A stretch of DNA of 64,000 nucleotides from Aphelenchoides besseyi (GCA_024699855.1 JAMPIQ010000002.1:3658001-3722000); one strand, 5' to 3'. Positions 11,205 to 23,552 are shown, counted from the first letter of the stretch. Program-made: numbers and translations. Notes: generated by a model from the letters alone, not told the origin.

Positions 11205-12153
11205 TTACCATTCAAGACCCTTAACTCGAAGGACTTCTGGTTTGACAGTGCTAATAGGAGGTTCAATTACTTCTACAGTGCAAGTTGGACAAGTTAATGT
11301 GTTGGTGTGCAACAATTCATCAAAATAAAAATTAGGGGCGTGTGGAACACAACGACTGTGCTCGTAGTGCTGGCCAATGAAGGTGGCCATTTTTTTACGA
11401 TCCAGCTTCTCGTTGTTCGCGTTGATGTGTTTAGCGTAGATGCCCTCCATTAATGCGAGGTGACGCCCTTTATGTTTCCAATCAGTCATGAATCCGAATT
11501 GATATTCGAATATCAATCGGAGGCGTAACTCTCGGATGAGAAGTTGCAGATCGACCGAACTGAAGTTGTACCCCGGTACGACGTGGTATTCGCCGCATCG
11601 TTGATAGGACAACTGGCGGTGCTGGTCACATAGAAAATTGTGACCAGCCATCACCTTCCAAAGCTTGAACGGGATTCAGTGGCTTCTTTTAGATTCTCCT
11701 CTTGGTACTGGAAGCTTTGGAGTCTGTGGTGTTGGTCAAATAGAAAATCGTAACCACGGGCTATCGCTTTCCAATGGTTGAACGAGTTCCAGTAAGCCTC
11801 TTTCAGATCCTCCGCACAGTATTCGAAGCCAGGAAGGTTGAGGTGGGTGTTATCCACGGTGTTTGCGCAAGGCTGTTGTGTCGCGTTGTCTTCGCGATAA
11901 ATGCAAAGGCATTTTCCATCTTCACTGTAGTTGCTAAAAAAACAGTAATACAGTAATTTAGAAAAATCAAGTAATGACTTACAGTTTTAGTCGTTCAACA
12001 AGAGTGGCCATATTACTTTCGAAGGACTCGTCACGGAGCTCCTGAATATAGGCCAACGTCTCCTTGTACGCCAACCATTTTCGGTCGTCCCCTTGTTCCG
12101 GCGCGTAGGCCTCTTGTCCCGCCCCATAATCTTCGCAATTTTCCATTTTTGAT
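11205..12153 (-). CDS. Unrecognised protein with internal tandem duplication and likely frameshift
   Basis: ATG at 12153 opens MENCEDYGAGQEAYAPEQ; an intron of about 50 nt (GTAAG...TTTTTTTAG) follows VERLKL. The second exon reads NYSEDGKCLCIYRED then DLKEAYWNSFNHWKA and YDFLFDQHHRLQSFQ. Directly after it comes a diverged second copy of the same ~100 nt (ENLKEA...WKVMAGHNFLCDQHRQL) in a different frame: aligned to the first, it lacks one base near 11695-11700. The long last frame continues to 11205 with FGFMTDWKHKGRHLAL, a KKMATFIGQHYEH segment and two Cys-rich spots. No family is recognised and no membrane segment is seen. It may be a real gene with a sequencing or assembly error, or a young pseudogene. 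Confidence 0.45.
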
Positions 12154-13023
12154 TGTGCTGAAATACAACACAATTAGTAAATTACCGAAACGCGTGAAAT
12201 AGTACGCGAAAGTTAAAACGGAAATTGAGAATAAGAGGATATGATGGAAATTGTAGGCTTTAGATGATAAAGTTTCAGTATAAATGCTAGACACGCCGAG
12301 TTGCATCAACGGTTTTGCTTAATCAAAGTATTTGGAAAACTATAGATGATTGCGCGAAAAGGTTCAAATTGAAATGCAAACGGAAATATACTGTAGTTGA
12401 TTTACAGCAAGTGAAATCAAAATGGAAGTGAAAGAGTAAAATCGACATCGAAACAAGGAATTTCAATTCTATGAACAAAAGTAAACGAAAAAGTATGCAA
12501 AAGGCTATCGATAAACTCAATTAGATAAACACCGTCTATAAGTAGTGACCGATCACATCTGCACTTGAGGAAAGCTATTCATGTTACTTGGCTTCCAGTC
12601 ATCGCACTAAACCGCGCCGGGACACTTTCAATTGACCAGTTTCTCGGGTAACGCATAGCATCGGTTTCAAACAATGGTAGCGCGTTGAATAATAACCGTC
12701 GGCAAAAGCCATAAAAGACAGTTTCCGTGAGTGTCGTCACAATGGACAATAGTCGGTTTGAAAGTGATCTTACTGGAAGGAGAAAATCAAAAAGCGGTTT
12801 GCTAGCTGGTCGTTTGGATCAAGTTTATTGTAAGTTGTCCATTAGTTTCTATTCAACATCGCGATATACCTACAAATGTTCAACCTTGAAGAATCGTCTT
12901 CTAATATTGACAGTAATGAAATGCTTGTTCGGTTAGTTTGATTGTAGTCGGGTTTTACTAATGTCTTTATAGATTTTTAATCCTCAGTGTAAATTTGTGT
13001 TCAACGATGGTTTAACATGTTTG

Positions 13024-13406
13024 GATGAATCTTAAACGGACTGCCAATCGTCCAACTGGTGCCGTTCTCAACACCAACAGATGTAAGTCAATGAGCACAA
13101 GCGCTATTACAATATAACGGCTGTGAGCAGTACCGACGAATGCCGTATAAAGAGACATTTGAAGGAAATTTTACTTCGTTCAGCTTTCTCTTTGCGATTA
13201 TCGTTCGTCTTCTGCATAGAACACCATCATTGGGCCAGGACTTGTTCACCGTCATCAACAAAGAGCGATGCAAACGTGGGGACCGATCGTACCTATCAGC
13301 AGTTTCTATACGAAGCTCGCGCTGTACCATTACGCACATGTATGGTATGAAAAAACCCGGCAACGAACAACGTATACCCTTTGATGAAAACCGAATAAAA
13401 TGGTGA
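13024..13406 (+). CDS. Small unrecognised protein
   Basis: ATG at 13024 begins MNLKRTANRPTGAVLNTNR. Two introns (GTAAGTC near 13079, ending around 13125, and GTTCAGC...CTGCATAG, 42 nt, ending about 13220) keep frame into YRRMPYKETFEGNFTS, then TPSLGQDLFTVINKERCK and a basic Cys-containing tail ending at TGA 13406. About 100 residues. Upstream, 12742-12830 (MDNSRFESDLTGRRKSKSG) could be another exon of this or a separate gene, but its phase does not connect without a stop. The function is unknown and the model rests only on frame continuity and splice signals. Confidence 0.3.
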
Positions 13407-14267
13407 TATGAATTCCTATTTATTCAACGACAGAATTTGCCGATTATGATCCAGATTGGTGGCCGTTTATTGATTGGTTTTCAACTTGTTTGTTTTCTTG
13501 TCAATAAATTCTATTCATTGAGTTCGAAAACAGTCAGCATTCTTTTATAGCCCAAATACAACGAATACAAAAAAGCATAACGTAGGACTGATAAAAACTG
13601 CTAAAAATCGATCTATACATAGGGTAGCAAAAAATCCACAAAGTTTTAAGTGATTTACTAAAACTATAAGCGAGCTTTTGCACCTATATTCTAGAAACTA
13701 TGATGGATGGCAATAATAATGAGTTAGATCGATAGGTGTACGAATAGTATTTTATCCCGGATTTTATTCGTTTCATAGTGAAACAAATTTATCGGATTCG
13801 TTGGCAAAGATGCTGATTGGAAATAATAGCCGTAAAACCAAACGTTTTGGGAGTTGCAAAACGACTGTTCTTTCGATTTGTTTGCAGTGAAACAGATGGG
13901 CAACTATCTAAACAAAATCAGGGCTAACTACACTTTCGTTCAATCAAGTAAACTGCAAACAAGAAATTGATCTTGACGCTTAAAAGGTTCAACTGCCTTC
14001 CTTTCGTTTGAAACCACCAATAAAAACTGCCATCTGTTTCAATACGAAAAGTTTATTTCGATCATTGAGTTGATTAAAGTTTAAATCATAGGAACATTAG
14101 CAGCGAAATTTTTTAGATTTTAGAGCGCACTTTAAACCTATTTTCGGGGACTACGCGGACTGCCACGACTACAATATTTGGAGATTGCACTGAAATCAAG
14201 AAGTTTGTCTGAATAAAATGGCCGTCGATTCTGATTCCAACACAATCATATTGCTCCGATAGCTTCG
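13407..14267 (+). promoter_or_regulatory. Upstream region of aspartic protease copy 2 (duplicated)
   Basis: Holds the duplicated promoter block. From about 13650 it aligns with 5450-6043, with several indels. The 13-mer ATCGATAGGTGTA is retained at 13728-13740. Close to the ATG the two copies become almost identical. Confidence 0.5.
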
Positions 14268-15749
14268 ATGTTGGTGTTCGGTCTGTTAATTGGATGTGCT
14301 CTTGTGACATTGGTTGACGCGGGCTCATGGTCTGTTGCTGTTCAAGCTGTCAAACGTGCACAACGCAACAATACGCTGAGACTTAGCGACGTTTATGGTC
14401 AATCATTATTTTCGTATAAAAATCAGGCGTATCGGGGTCTGCAATCTAGTTGACAATAATCAGATTTAATTGTTCAGGAACGGTATACGTAGGAACACCA
14501 CCGGAACCTTTTACTGTGGTAAGTGAGCGAAATGTTTGCATAATCATTGACTTCAATGTTTTAGCAATTCGATACAGGTCTGTATCAGTGAGCCTTTCTA
14601 TTCATTTTGTACTTAGGCTCTGGTATTTTCTGGATTCCGAAAAAAGGCTGCAAATCATCTGGTTATTCGAAATCAACAATCGTATAACATTTTTTGTTTA
14701 GGGCGAAATGTTCGACATTGTAATCAGAATTTCGAACTCTACGATCCGTCGGTATCTGTTACCGCAGAACCCACTAATAACCCTTTTTACATCAAATACG
14801 GTTTGCGAATGAAGAAATTAATCTAACGTCTTCGAAAATACAGGCACTGGTTCAGCCCGAGGTCATATTTACAAGGATTTTTTGACGGTTAGTTTAACGG
14901 TAATTGTTCTGCTGAGAGATTATTTCAGTTTGGAGGTTCATTGCGTTTTAAGGAACCAATCATGGTTGGCGCCGGTGAAGTGATGGAACATGGCGATGAG
15001 GTTGGTAAATCAAATCACATAACCATTGAATTCTTGTAGGGGGTTGTTGGCCTTGCAATCTTAGAGGAGTCGGACAAGCAGAGTAGTACGGTTATGCGCG
15101 AAGCTTGGCGTCAAAAGGTTCTTGATGAACCGATCTTTACGATTCACATGCGAAAATGTCCGGTGTATGAAGACGACCGGTGCCACGATAGTGGTATGAT
15201 CACTTTTGGGGGCTCGGATGAAATTAACTGCGATAAAGTTGACGTCTTCCATCCTGTAGATAATAGTTGTGAGTCGAAAATCTTGCGCACCATTTAATAA
15301 CCCGAAATAGCATTTCATTGGGAATTCGATGTGTCCGAGTTTCAAATTGGTCGTGCACGTTTAACAGACACTATCAAAGCGGTTTCAGGTGACCTCAGAG
15401 AATGACGTCCGTCTTATTTCCATTTGCAGATTCGGGTAGTAATCGTATAGTTGGGCCTAAAAACACCGTCAAGACACTCTTGAACATAATGGGAGCAAAA
15501 GCCTTTCAAGGGTATTACACTGTGAAATGCGATACTAATGCAAAGGTCACTCTTACTATCGATGGCAATCTGTACACCATTCCTTCCCAGAACATGCTTT
15601 TAAACCTTCATAATGGTCGTTGTGTAGTATTATTGTCTGGTTTAGATATCGGCAATTTGTGGATTCTCGGAACTCCTTTCACCCAGACATACTGTGCGGT
15701 CCACAATATTGAAGAGCGTACTATTGGCTTTCCAAAAGCCAAAAACTAA
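14268..15749 (+). CDS. Pepsin-like (A1) aspartic protease, copy 2
   Basis: Same ten-exon structure as copy 1 at a constant offset of 8,224 nt: signal peptide, DTGSG first active site, YGTGSARG flap, GVVGLA, DSGS second active site and WILGTPFTQTYC. About 367 residues. Over the first ~250 residues it differs from copy 1 at only about three positions (for example LDEPIF versus LDAPIF), and the introns are nearly identical too. The last two exons differ at 20 or more residues, many charge-changing. Both catalytic Asp are present. A polyA signal lies near 15762. A secreted acid protease, presumably with the same tissue expression as copy 1 since promoter sequence is shared. Confidence 0.9.
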
Positions 15750-15887
15750 TTGTGTGTGATCAATAAAAAATGTTGCTACAGAACCAAATTGTTTAAATGA
15801 ACTCATTTTGCAGTCGATTGAATCCCTCGTAGTCACTTACTATTCACTCTTTTCCTTTTTTCTTTGTGGATACAAGACAGCACCTTG

Positions 15888-15969
15888 CATTCGACAGCAG
15901 AGAGAATCGAACTCGCAACCTCCAAAAGAGTGTTGCAAGCAGATCGCTTCCTCACTCGACTATTGCAGC
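15888..15969 (-). ncRNA. tRNA-like / hairpin element in 3' flank, copy 2
   Basis: Minus-strand TAGTCGAGTGAGGAAGC resembles a tRNA A box and GCGAGTTCGATTC a B box. CTTGCAAC pairs with GTTGCGAG (8 bp) around CTC/GAG, and TTCGA pairs with TCGAA downstream. This is better preserved than copy 1. There is no convincing cloverleaf; it may be a tRNA-derived element or pseudogene. Confidence 0.35.
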
Positions 15970-16012
15970 TCACACTTCCAGAGAAGGACCAGCGGACCAT
16001 AACCCGGAATGA

Positions 16013-17416
16013 ATGTTGGCCAAAAAAAACGGCCGATATCTCGAGAATAAAATGAGACAAAAATAAACGGACTTCACCACGATAATCAGCATAATCGATA
16101 CTATGATTTCAGCGATTTTAGTGTTTTCGGTTTTTGACCGAAATCTCGGCCACATCAGAGTTATAGCAAAAAAGACGTACACAGAAAAGTTCAGCTCGTC
16201 GAGACGCATCGATTGATATCAGACGACGAAATATCACAGGATTCTTGCAGACGCACTCCTTGTTAGTTAAGATTGTTTGTTGAGCAAAGAATGTGCTGAC
16301 TTCAATCTTGTTGTCTGTTTACAAGTTCTTTGTTGTTAACTCGAAAGTTAACTCTCGACCAACTGCGTTGACATTTATGATCTCTAGTCATGCACTTCAA
16401 CGCCGAAACAAAATCGACTGTTGTTTATTGGAATTCGAACAAACACACGATCTCTCTGATGATCTCTTACAAGAATCCAAATTGTTATTGTCTTAAACGA
16501 GGATTTCCATTAGGATCTTTCGTGAAATAATACTAGAAACTGTTGAACCACAAACAACAACTGAACGTAAAAAGTGAAATCAGCAGGTCAAACGATGTTA
16601 ACCAGATCCGAATGCTTATCGTTTGAACCGTGAATTCAGCTTAACTGGACTTCCTGTTCTTTCTTTGTTGCTTCCTCAAGCATCCACTTTGCAGTTCGAT
16701 TAACACGAATAAAGAAGAAGTGAATGCAATTGATCACATCCACTAAGAGGACAACATGGAAGACATCAGCGACAATATCTAGAGGATTCTCGAATTCGAG
16801 GAATTCGGAGTGGAAGAACGCAAAAAGGGTAAAAAGGAGAACAGAATCAAAACCGTTGTTTCAAATGCTTGGAAGATCAATGCTGACCCACTGCGGAAAG
16901 AAGCAAACTTTGAGTTTGGTAAGCGAATGTAGTTTAGGTTTAACCGCGCAGTTCAACGGAATATGCGGGTCAATTTGGTGCGCTCATATTGTAAATGATG
17001 GGTTTCGTAATTGTAATCTTAAACCTGAGATAATCACACGTGAAACCCCGCTGACTAATGAGTTTATTCACGACATAAGAATAGACGTTTGTTTGAGAAG
17101 ATTACCATTTCCTCAAGAACAATAAGTGTGTTTGTATTGGCAATAGAATTTGAATATTCATTTGAAATCCTTGCAATCATTGGAGCTCAGAGAGCAATGC
17201 TATCGGATGGAAAGAGTCATATCCTTTTGAAAGAACTTGCAGATCTGCGAAGAATTTGGGTCATTGCGTCGACTTCAAGGTTATCAGTCGAGAGAAATAG
17301 GTGGCGGTATTTCGCTCGCAAACGTTTTCCAATCATTCCGAATCAGTCGATTCATTTCAAACGTAAAAACTTGTAAACTCCAAAGTGACTTTGAATTCAA
17401 ATTGTGATTTCAGCGA
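16013..17416. other. Region upstream of the collagen gene; possible coding remnant
   Basis: Past the duplicated block. Around 16756-16920 one frame reads MEDISDNI, TAG, RILEFEEFGVEERKKGKK, then WKINADPLRKEANFEF before GTAAG. It is protein-like but interrupted by a stop, so I do not call a gene. At 17405-17413 GATTTCAG precedes the collagen ATG by a few bases, fitting an SL trans-splice acceptor or a 5' UTR intron. Confidence 0.35.
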
Positions 17417-19312
17417 ATGGAAAAGTGTGAGGAACGAGAAGAGCCAGCGCCACGAGTGGCTTTGGCCACAATGGCATTGAGCATCTTTTGTTTGACTGTT
17501 GTCGGCGTTTTTGTGCCGACGATGATCAATCGATTGGATTCAGCTCATCAGGACATTGAACAGCGAATGCTCGCGTTTAAGGTGAGCCACAGGATTGGCA
17601 TTCGGGTCTCAAGGATTCTAATTTAGTTTACGGCACGTAACATTTGGCAAGATGTTGTCGTTGTACGACACAATAATCGTGCAAAACGCCAAGGTTATGG
17701 AAGTGGAAGTGCGGCAGATGATGGAAAGCAACAATGTTCTTCGTGTGTTCAATTGCAATGTCCTCCAGGGTTGGGAAATAAGTGAATCTTGCTACTAATA
17801 GCTTCAATCTTAGACCGCCCGGGCCTCCTGGAGTTGATGGTATGTTGACGTTAAGTCTTTATTTTAGAAGGAAAATTGAAAAGTCGTTTTAATCAATTCG
17901 AATACATCCATTTTAGGTGAAGATGGTCAAGATGGTAGTCCCGTAAGTTTGCAATTAAACGCCAATAAATGTATCCGTAGGGTCGTCCCGGTAAACAAGG
18001 GCTGGACGGGTTGGATGTTGGTAGGTTAAGAATGGCGTATAGATAGTTGCAAATTTGAACATTTGCGGATACGGGCACTTGCAGACAGTTCAGAACACGA
18101 GTTGCGAGTGTTCCAGTCAATAAGAGCAAGTCCGCAAATGTCCCAATTCACGATTGTCTATGTGTCTAATGAAATATTAAGCCATGGATCCTGAACCTGC
18201 ATATCCTTGTGTTTTGTGTCCTGCTGGGCCTCCAGGCAAGTCTCGAAGATTCCCGTTCTTTAACAATCAAATTGCAGGAAATAGAGGACCACAAGGAGAC
18301 CCCGGACGGTAATCTTTATAAGAAATCTTTCAAGTTTACAAGCATAACTTTAGCCCCGGAATTACGGGTGATCCTGGAATGCCGGTGAGTTTAAAGCGAA
18401 ACGACGAGATACAACGATAAATTAAGGGAATGCCCGGCCGAACCGGCAAAGCAGGTCGTGTTGGTGATCCAGGTTGGTAATTTGATTGCATTTCAAGGAC
18501 TAAAAGTTTGTTTTTAGGACCACCGGGAATCCCAGGGGGTGAAATAAAGTCAATTAGATTAAACAAGATTATGAATTTCAGAACCAGGAGAGCCGGGTAT
18601 GTTGACTGATATGCAGCGGTTGAAAACAATTTCTTCGTGTTCATGAAATGAAATGACATAGCAAACACCAACTTTTAGGTATCAAAGGGCCACCGGGAGA
18701 CGATTCCATTGGTGGAACAGGACCCAAAGGTGTTCCAGGGTTAGCATTTTAATTTACACGTCGATTACACTCATTTGTGCTTTAGGCCGCCCGGTCCTCG
18801 GGGACCGAAGGGAATCCCGGGGCCAAATGGTTTGCCTTCTGTCAATTCTGGGTTAGTTTGGCCAAAATCAAAACTTTCGCATCATGTTGTTTTCAGACCG
18901 CAAGGTCCAATTGGTGAACAAGGTAAGAACTAATATTTCAGTTGAAAACCCTTATACTTTATTTTCAGGACCTCCTGGTATAATTTACAAGTCTAACTGA
19001 TTGACTTCAACTTCATTTTATAGGTCCACCTGGAAAACGCGGTGAAATAGGACCATCAGATTAGTTTTAACGCTTCGAATTTTAATATGAATGTTGTTTT
19101 ACGTCCCATGGGAGCACCGGGAGCACAGGGTAAATTCCTTTCTTTCGATAGAGACTCAACACAAACTCATTTTAACAGGAGAACCGGGTGGTCATTGTCC
19201 GTCCTCATGTGGAATTCAAGAAATCGTTGGACCATCGATTAGCGAATTGGATACTGGGAACTATGGCACTGGGAACAGCGGCAGTTCTTACAGTGGTTAC
19301 GGAAAGAAGTAA
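17417..19312 (+). CDS. Cuticle collagen, intron-rich
   Basis: Exon 1 (ATG 17417) encodes a cytosolic acidic start, a membrane segment (MALSIFCLTVVGVFVPTMI) and a conserved N-terminal helix (LDSAHQDIEQRMLAFK): the nematode cuticle collagen N domain. Exon 2 has a RAKR subtilisin-type cleavage site and a CSSCVQLQC cluster. Then a long series of small exons encodes Gly-X-Y blocks such as PPGPPGVDG, GITGDPGMP, GMPGRTGKAGRVGDPG and GPRGPKGIPGPNGLP, and the last exon ends EPGGHCPSSCGIQEI plus a Gly/Ser tail. Cys clusters flank the Gly-X-Y region as is usual for disulphide-linked trimers secreted by the hypodermis. More than ten introns of about 40-60 nt is unusual for this family. A polyA signal lies at 19352-19357. 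Confidence 0.9.
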
Positions 19313-19474
19313 ACAGTTGAAATGACTTCTCTGTGTTGTTAACTTTTGATCAATAAACTTAAATTGATTAAACGAAGATCTTGTCATTAAGCAGCTCGGT
19401 AAGCAACTCTGATGGACAGTCAATGTTGACACTAAACGAAATAGCATACTCGTTTATTGATCGAAATTTGGTGT

Positions 19475-20276
19475 CTATTCAACATCCCATAGTTTTTTGG
19501 TAACATCCAAACGCCAATTGATCGTCTGCTTCGGATCAAATAGCGAGCTGTCTTGGAAGAATTGAAATCCACTGAGCAGTCCGATATCTCGAATACAAAC
19601 CGTGTTTGTCATTAGTTACCATCATAAATTGCACTTCGTTAAATTTGGTGATTGCTTCTTGATGGCGAATTGCTCTCAAGAACTCGGTCGTGTAGAGATA
19701 GGCACTGTAGAGACTTCCGAGTTCCGCCTTTGCTCTAAAATAAAAAGATCCTGAAGATGTCGAACCGTCTACTTACTCGTCGTCTGAGTTGTTCAAATGA
19801 AACTTGTCGAAATCTGCCTAACGACTACAGTAAAGTTCTCGTTCGTTACAACAACCGGATTTTTGTGTTGGTCTCCATTTTTACAAAAGCTCTTAACTGC
19901 TTGGCGAATCTTGGCGGCAATATGTTCATGCGTTTCGTTGACAAAGACTACAGAACAACCAGCTTTTTTCTTAAGGATATTACGTTTAAGTTTGCGTCTT
20001 GAACCTCAGTCAACGACGTGTAAACACTTTGGACGACTGGATTAAAAGCGTAGGTCACGTGTTCACATCGAGTTTCAAGGTATTCGTAAAATCTATTTTC
20101 AATTCACTACGTGTATGAGAACTTTAACTTGCATGAAACGGCCAGTCGCATCATACTCATAAACAGCGAATAATTTGAATTGATTAGAAGAAGATACCAA
20201 CGCATTGACATGATAAATAAATTGGAAACTTTTATCTCCAAAACACAAACAGATGAAAGTGACAATCTGTTTTCAT
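19475..20276 (-). CDS. Unrecognised protein, possibly secreted
   Basis: Exons chained on the minus strand with phase-consistent short introns: IYHVNALVSSSNQFKLFAVY, then FYEYLETRCEHVTYAF, KKAGCSVVFVNETHEHI, AAKIRQAVKSFCKNGDQ, ADFDKFHLNNSDDEAKAEL, LYSAYLYTTEFLRAIRHQE and finally DIGLLSGFQFFQDSSLFD, with TAG at 19475-19477. About 200 residues or more. The 5' end is unclear: the first exon may include IVTFICLCFGDKS, which could be a signal peptide, but no ATG is secured in that frame. It lies head-to-head with the MFS gene 80 nt away and may share a promoter. I do not recognise the family. Confidence 0.45.
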
Positions 20277-20352
20277 CGCTTTAAGTTGTGATAATGACAG
20301 TTAGATTGTCTAATCGTTCTCACTTGCCATTTGAGCATTTTGATTGCGAGAA

Positions 20353-21910
20353 ATGAGGTTCGAATTCGTGGTTTCATTTCTCTCGACCTTCCAAATTTAC
20401 CATCAATCTGCAAGTGCAACCATTGCCCTTCTAGCTCTTGAATTGGGTTTGAGTTCAAATGAAGTAGCAGTGCTGTCGGCAGCCTTTCCAACCGGCAAAT
20501 TCATCGGGACTTTAGCAGCCATTCCACTCTATCGGCGTTTCAACGGTTCCAGTCGATCGTGTTTGGACATGAACGCAATGTTTTTGACTGTTGGATGTCT
20601 GTTGATGTTCGTGCCATTGTAGGTGAACTTGTCATTAAAATAAGCAAACGGTTTAGTTCGGCATTTTTGATTTTTGGTCGTTTAATTGCGGGAATAGGCG
20701 TTGGGATTGGCTTCGTAGCTTCGACAATTGCAATTCGAGATCACACGTCGTTCATCGATCGTCCACGCGCGTTTCTTCTTGCCGCCGTTTTGTTCAGTGC
20801 CGCGGCCTTGTTTTCGAGTGTTTTGGCGTTTGCTCGTAATTTACCAATCGGACGTTTTGGTTTTACCGTAGCTCTGATAGCACCCTCATTCTTGGCCGTT
20901 GGTGTTTTCGTTGCTAATCGACTCAATGAGGAATTTGAAAATCTTGACAGAAACTCAATGCTCACGAGTTCACACAGTTGTACGGTTATTAACCAAAGAA
21001 CTACATCGAAGGACCAAGTCGCTAACAGTCGAATTTACAACGTGAGTATAACAAGCGAAGAAACAGATGATCATCTTGACTGTGCACTTTTCAATCCGCG
21101 ATTCTTAGCATTTGCACTGATGACTTTGAATGCGGTAAGTGGTCAGTTGAAATGAGATTGAAGAGACTTTTATTTAGTCTATTGGAGTTCCAATAGTCTT
21201 GTGTTTTGCTTCCGTTGCATTCACTTCTATGGGCATTCGAAAGGAACGTGCAGCCGTTTTGTCGTGTGTTTATCCTGTGGTTCAGATTTTCGTACTGTTG
21301 ACCACACATCACGTTGGTTCTCGACTTTCTCGTCGTTCTGCCGTTCTATTCGGTTATGCGATTTGTTTGGCAGCTTATTTTGCATTGCTTCTAACACAAG
21401 TATGGTGTAATGGTAAGGCGAATAAAACGATCGTTTTTAGTCCGCTCACACTTTGGATTCTGATCCCCATTTTCGCGCATCTGCAAGCGCATTTTGGCTT
21501 ATTGTTCTCGCTGTAGCAACCGCAGTGCCGTGCAATGCGGCGGTTTGTGTGATTTCAGGTAATCAATTCGAACATCATCTTGTATTTCATTTGCAGAATC
21601 GTTTCCATCTCGATCGACTCTCGTCCGTGGAACATCTCACTCTCGAGCATTCTTCTGGTTGTTGTCAGCAATCGTGTAAAGTTTTGAGTGTTGTGTTGAA
21701 CTCACTGAAAAGTTTAGTTGTGGAACATTTCTTCCGATGTTAAACTACGGCTCGCTCTTCACGGCCCTTCTACCCGGCTTCTGCATCTCATTGGTCGCGT
21801 ACATTTACATTCTTTTCGTTCTGCCCGAAGATCGCGACTTGTTTCCGTCGGCCCAATCGATTAGTTTCTACGGAGCAACAGACGAAATGACATCGCAGTC
21901 TTCTCGATAA
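20353..21910 (+). CDS. Major facilitator superfamily transporter
   Basis: ATG at 20353, six exons, about 480 residues. TM1 follows MRFEFVVSF; the segment FPTGKFIGTLAAIPLYRR fits the MFS loop 2-3 motif, and GRLIAGIGVGIGF is the TM4 signature of the sugar-porter-like branch. A hydrophilic central loop precedes RFLAFALMTLNA. After an intron come two helices around VLCFASVAFTSMGIRKERA and a second half-repeat loop motif GSRLSRRSAVLFGY. Later exons hold ESFPSRSTLVRGTSHS, matching the E-FP-R-G pattern of sugar porters, and a last helix ending FVLPEDRD. The tail is Ser-rich. A plasma-membrane solute carrier; substrate not predictable. AATAAA near 21950. Confidence 0.85.
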
Positions 21911-22192
21911 GTCCATTTAAATGCCCTCAGATTGTAGAAGCATGCTTGAAATAAATGAAGGTCTTTGATGTAAACAAAAAAGAGATAACACGTCGATTGA
22001 GTCAAATTTATCTCTGAAACGATAGAGCTAAGAACAGCAATTAGTTTTATTCAACACAAAACCCATTTGCACTGAAGTTTCTGCACAAGTGAAACAGTCG
22101 ATTGTGTAAATTTTGATAACAAGACTTTTCATCGTGAACTTGCTGCTTGAGTGGTTTTTGGCTTCAACATTCATTCGTGTTGTGAATTTTAA

Positions 22193-23552
22193 ATGTCGAT
22201 TTCCGTTTTAAATGGAATCAAAGTACTGGATTTCTCGCGGATTTTGGCTGCTCCTTATGCCTCTCAGCTGTTGGCGGATCATGGGGCTACGGTTTGGAAA
22301 ATCGAACGACCGGGTTTGTTTCGTTGTTTCCAACGTCTTTTATGTTGATTTCAGGATTGGGAGATGAAGTGCGTAGATGGCAACCTCCGGTTGTGAACGG
22401 CCAATCGTGTTACTTTTTGACCGTGAATAGAAACAAGAAGAGCGTTGCTTTGAATTTGGGACACGAAGAAGGTCGATCAATTGCAAGAAAATTGGCTGCA
22501 AAAGCGGATGTTGTGATAGAGAATTTCAAGACCGGTCAAATGGAAAAATATGGTTTGTCTTATGAGCAGTTGTCAGAGATCAATCCAAAGCTCATTTATT
22601 GTTCAATCACTGGTTATGGTTCCACTGGCCCGTATGCTAATGATCCTGGATATGATGTGATTTCGGAAGCAATCGGAGGGTTCATGTCAATAACTGGGCC
22701 ATCAAATGGAGAACCGTGTAAGGTAGTTGGAGTCGTTTTTCTTAATTGTTCGTTGTTTTCAGGCAGGTACTGCGATCATTGATCTGTTGACTGGAGTGCA
22801 CGCTTACTCGGGAATTCTAATGGCCCTCTTGGCTCGACAGCAAAACGGTGGTGTTGGACAACGAGTGGAATGCAATTTGTTGAGCACACAAATAGCCGCT
22901 TTAGCGAATGTGGCTTCCAACTATCTAAACTCAGGTCTCGTCGGAAAGCGATGGGGAACATCGCATGAATCAATCGTACCATATCAAGCATTCAAAACGC
23001 GCGACAATCGATACTACGTTGTTGGAGCAGCTGATAACAAGTCGTTTACATCGCTGTGTGAACTGCTTGAGTTACCTGAATTGGCGTTGAATCCCGATTA
23101 CTCTACGAACGCAAAAAGAGTTGAAAACCGTGAAAAACTGTTGGCAGTTTTATCTTATGCGTAAGTATAATTCCATTATATTAATCGTCGTTGTAGATTT
23201 GCGGAACACGATTTGGAGTACTGGAAAGCAAAACTACGAAACAGTCAATTTCCCTGTGGTCCCGTTAACAACGTTGCCGAAGCATTTGCACACGAACAAG
23301 TTAAACATTTAGATCTCGTACAAGAAGTCACACATCCGAGCTATGGTGCAATCAAAACAGTCGGTAAGAGTCGATGTTCTCATCACAATTAACGTATTTT
23401 TAGGACGCACTGTAAAATATTCGAACATTGAAAACGATGTTCGAATTGCACCACCGCTTTTGGGTGAACACACGATCAAAGTACTCAAAGATGAACTCGG
23501 GATCAATGAGAGCGAATTGAACTCATTTAAACGAAATGGAGTGATTGGTTGA
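22193..23552 (+). CDS. Class III CoA-transferase (CaiB/BaiF), SUGCT-like
   Basis: ATG at 22193; five exons, about 420 residues. It opens [20 protein letters not shown], the typical start of family III CoA-transferases, followed by [10 protein letters not shown]. After a short intron comes [12 protein letters not shown], then the strand [20 protein letters not shown] and [19 protein letters not shown], where the final Asp is the conserved residue expected to form the aspartyl-CoA intermediate. [11 protein letters not shown] and [18 protein letters not shown] are also family hallmarks. The closest known animal member is succinyl-CoA:glutarate CoA-transferase in mitochondria, although no obvious targeting peptide precedes the domain here. 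The end at TGA 23552 gives a normal family length. Confidence 0.88.

Noticed and set aside
16724..17125. 133-codon plus frame upstream of the collagen
   Set aside because: Another frame in the same stretch looks more protein-like but has a stop, and neither joins to exons; coding status cannot be supported.
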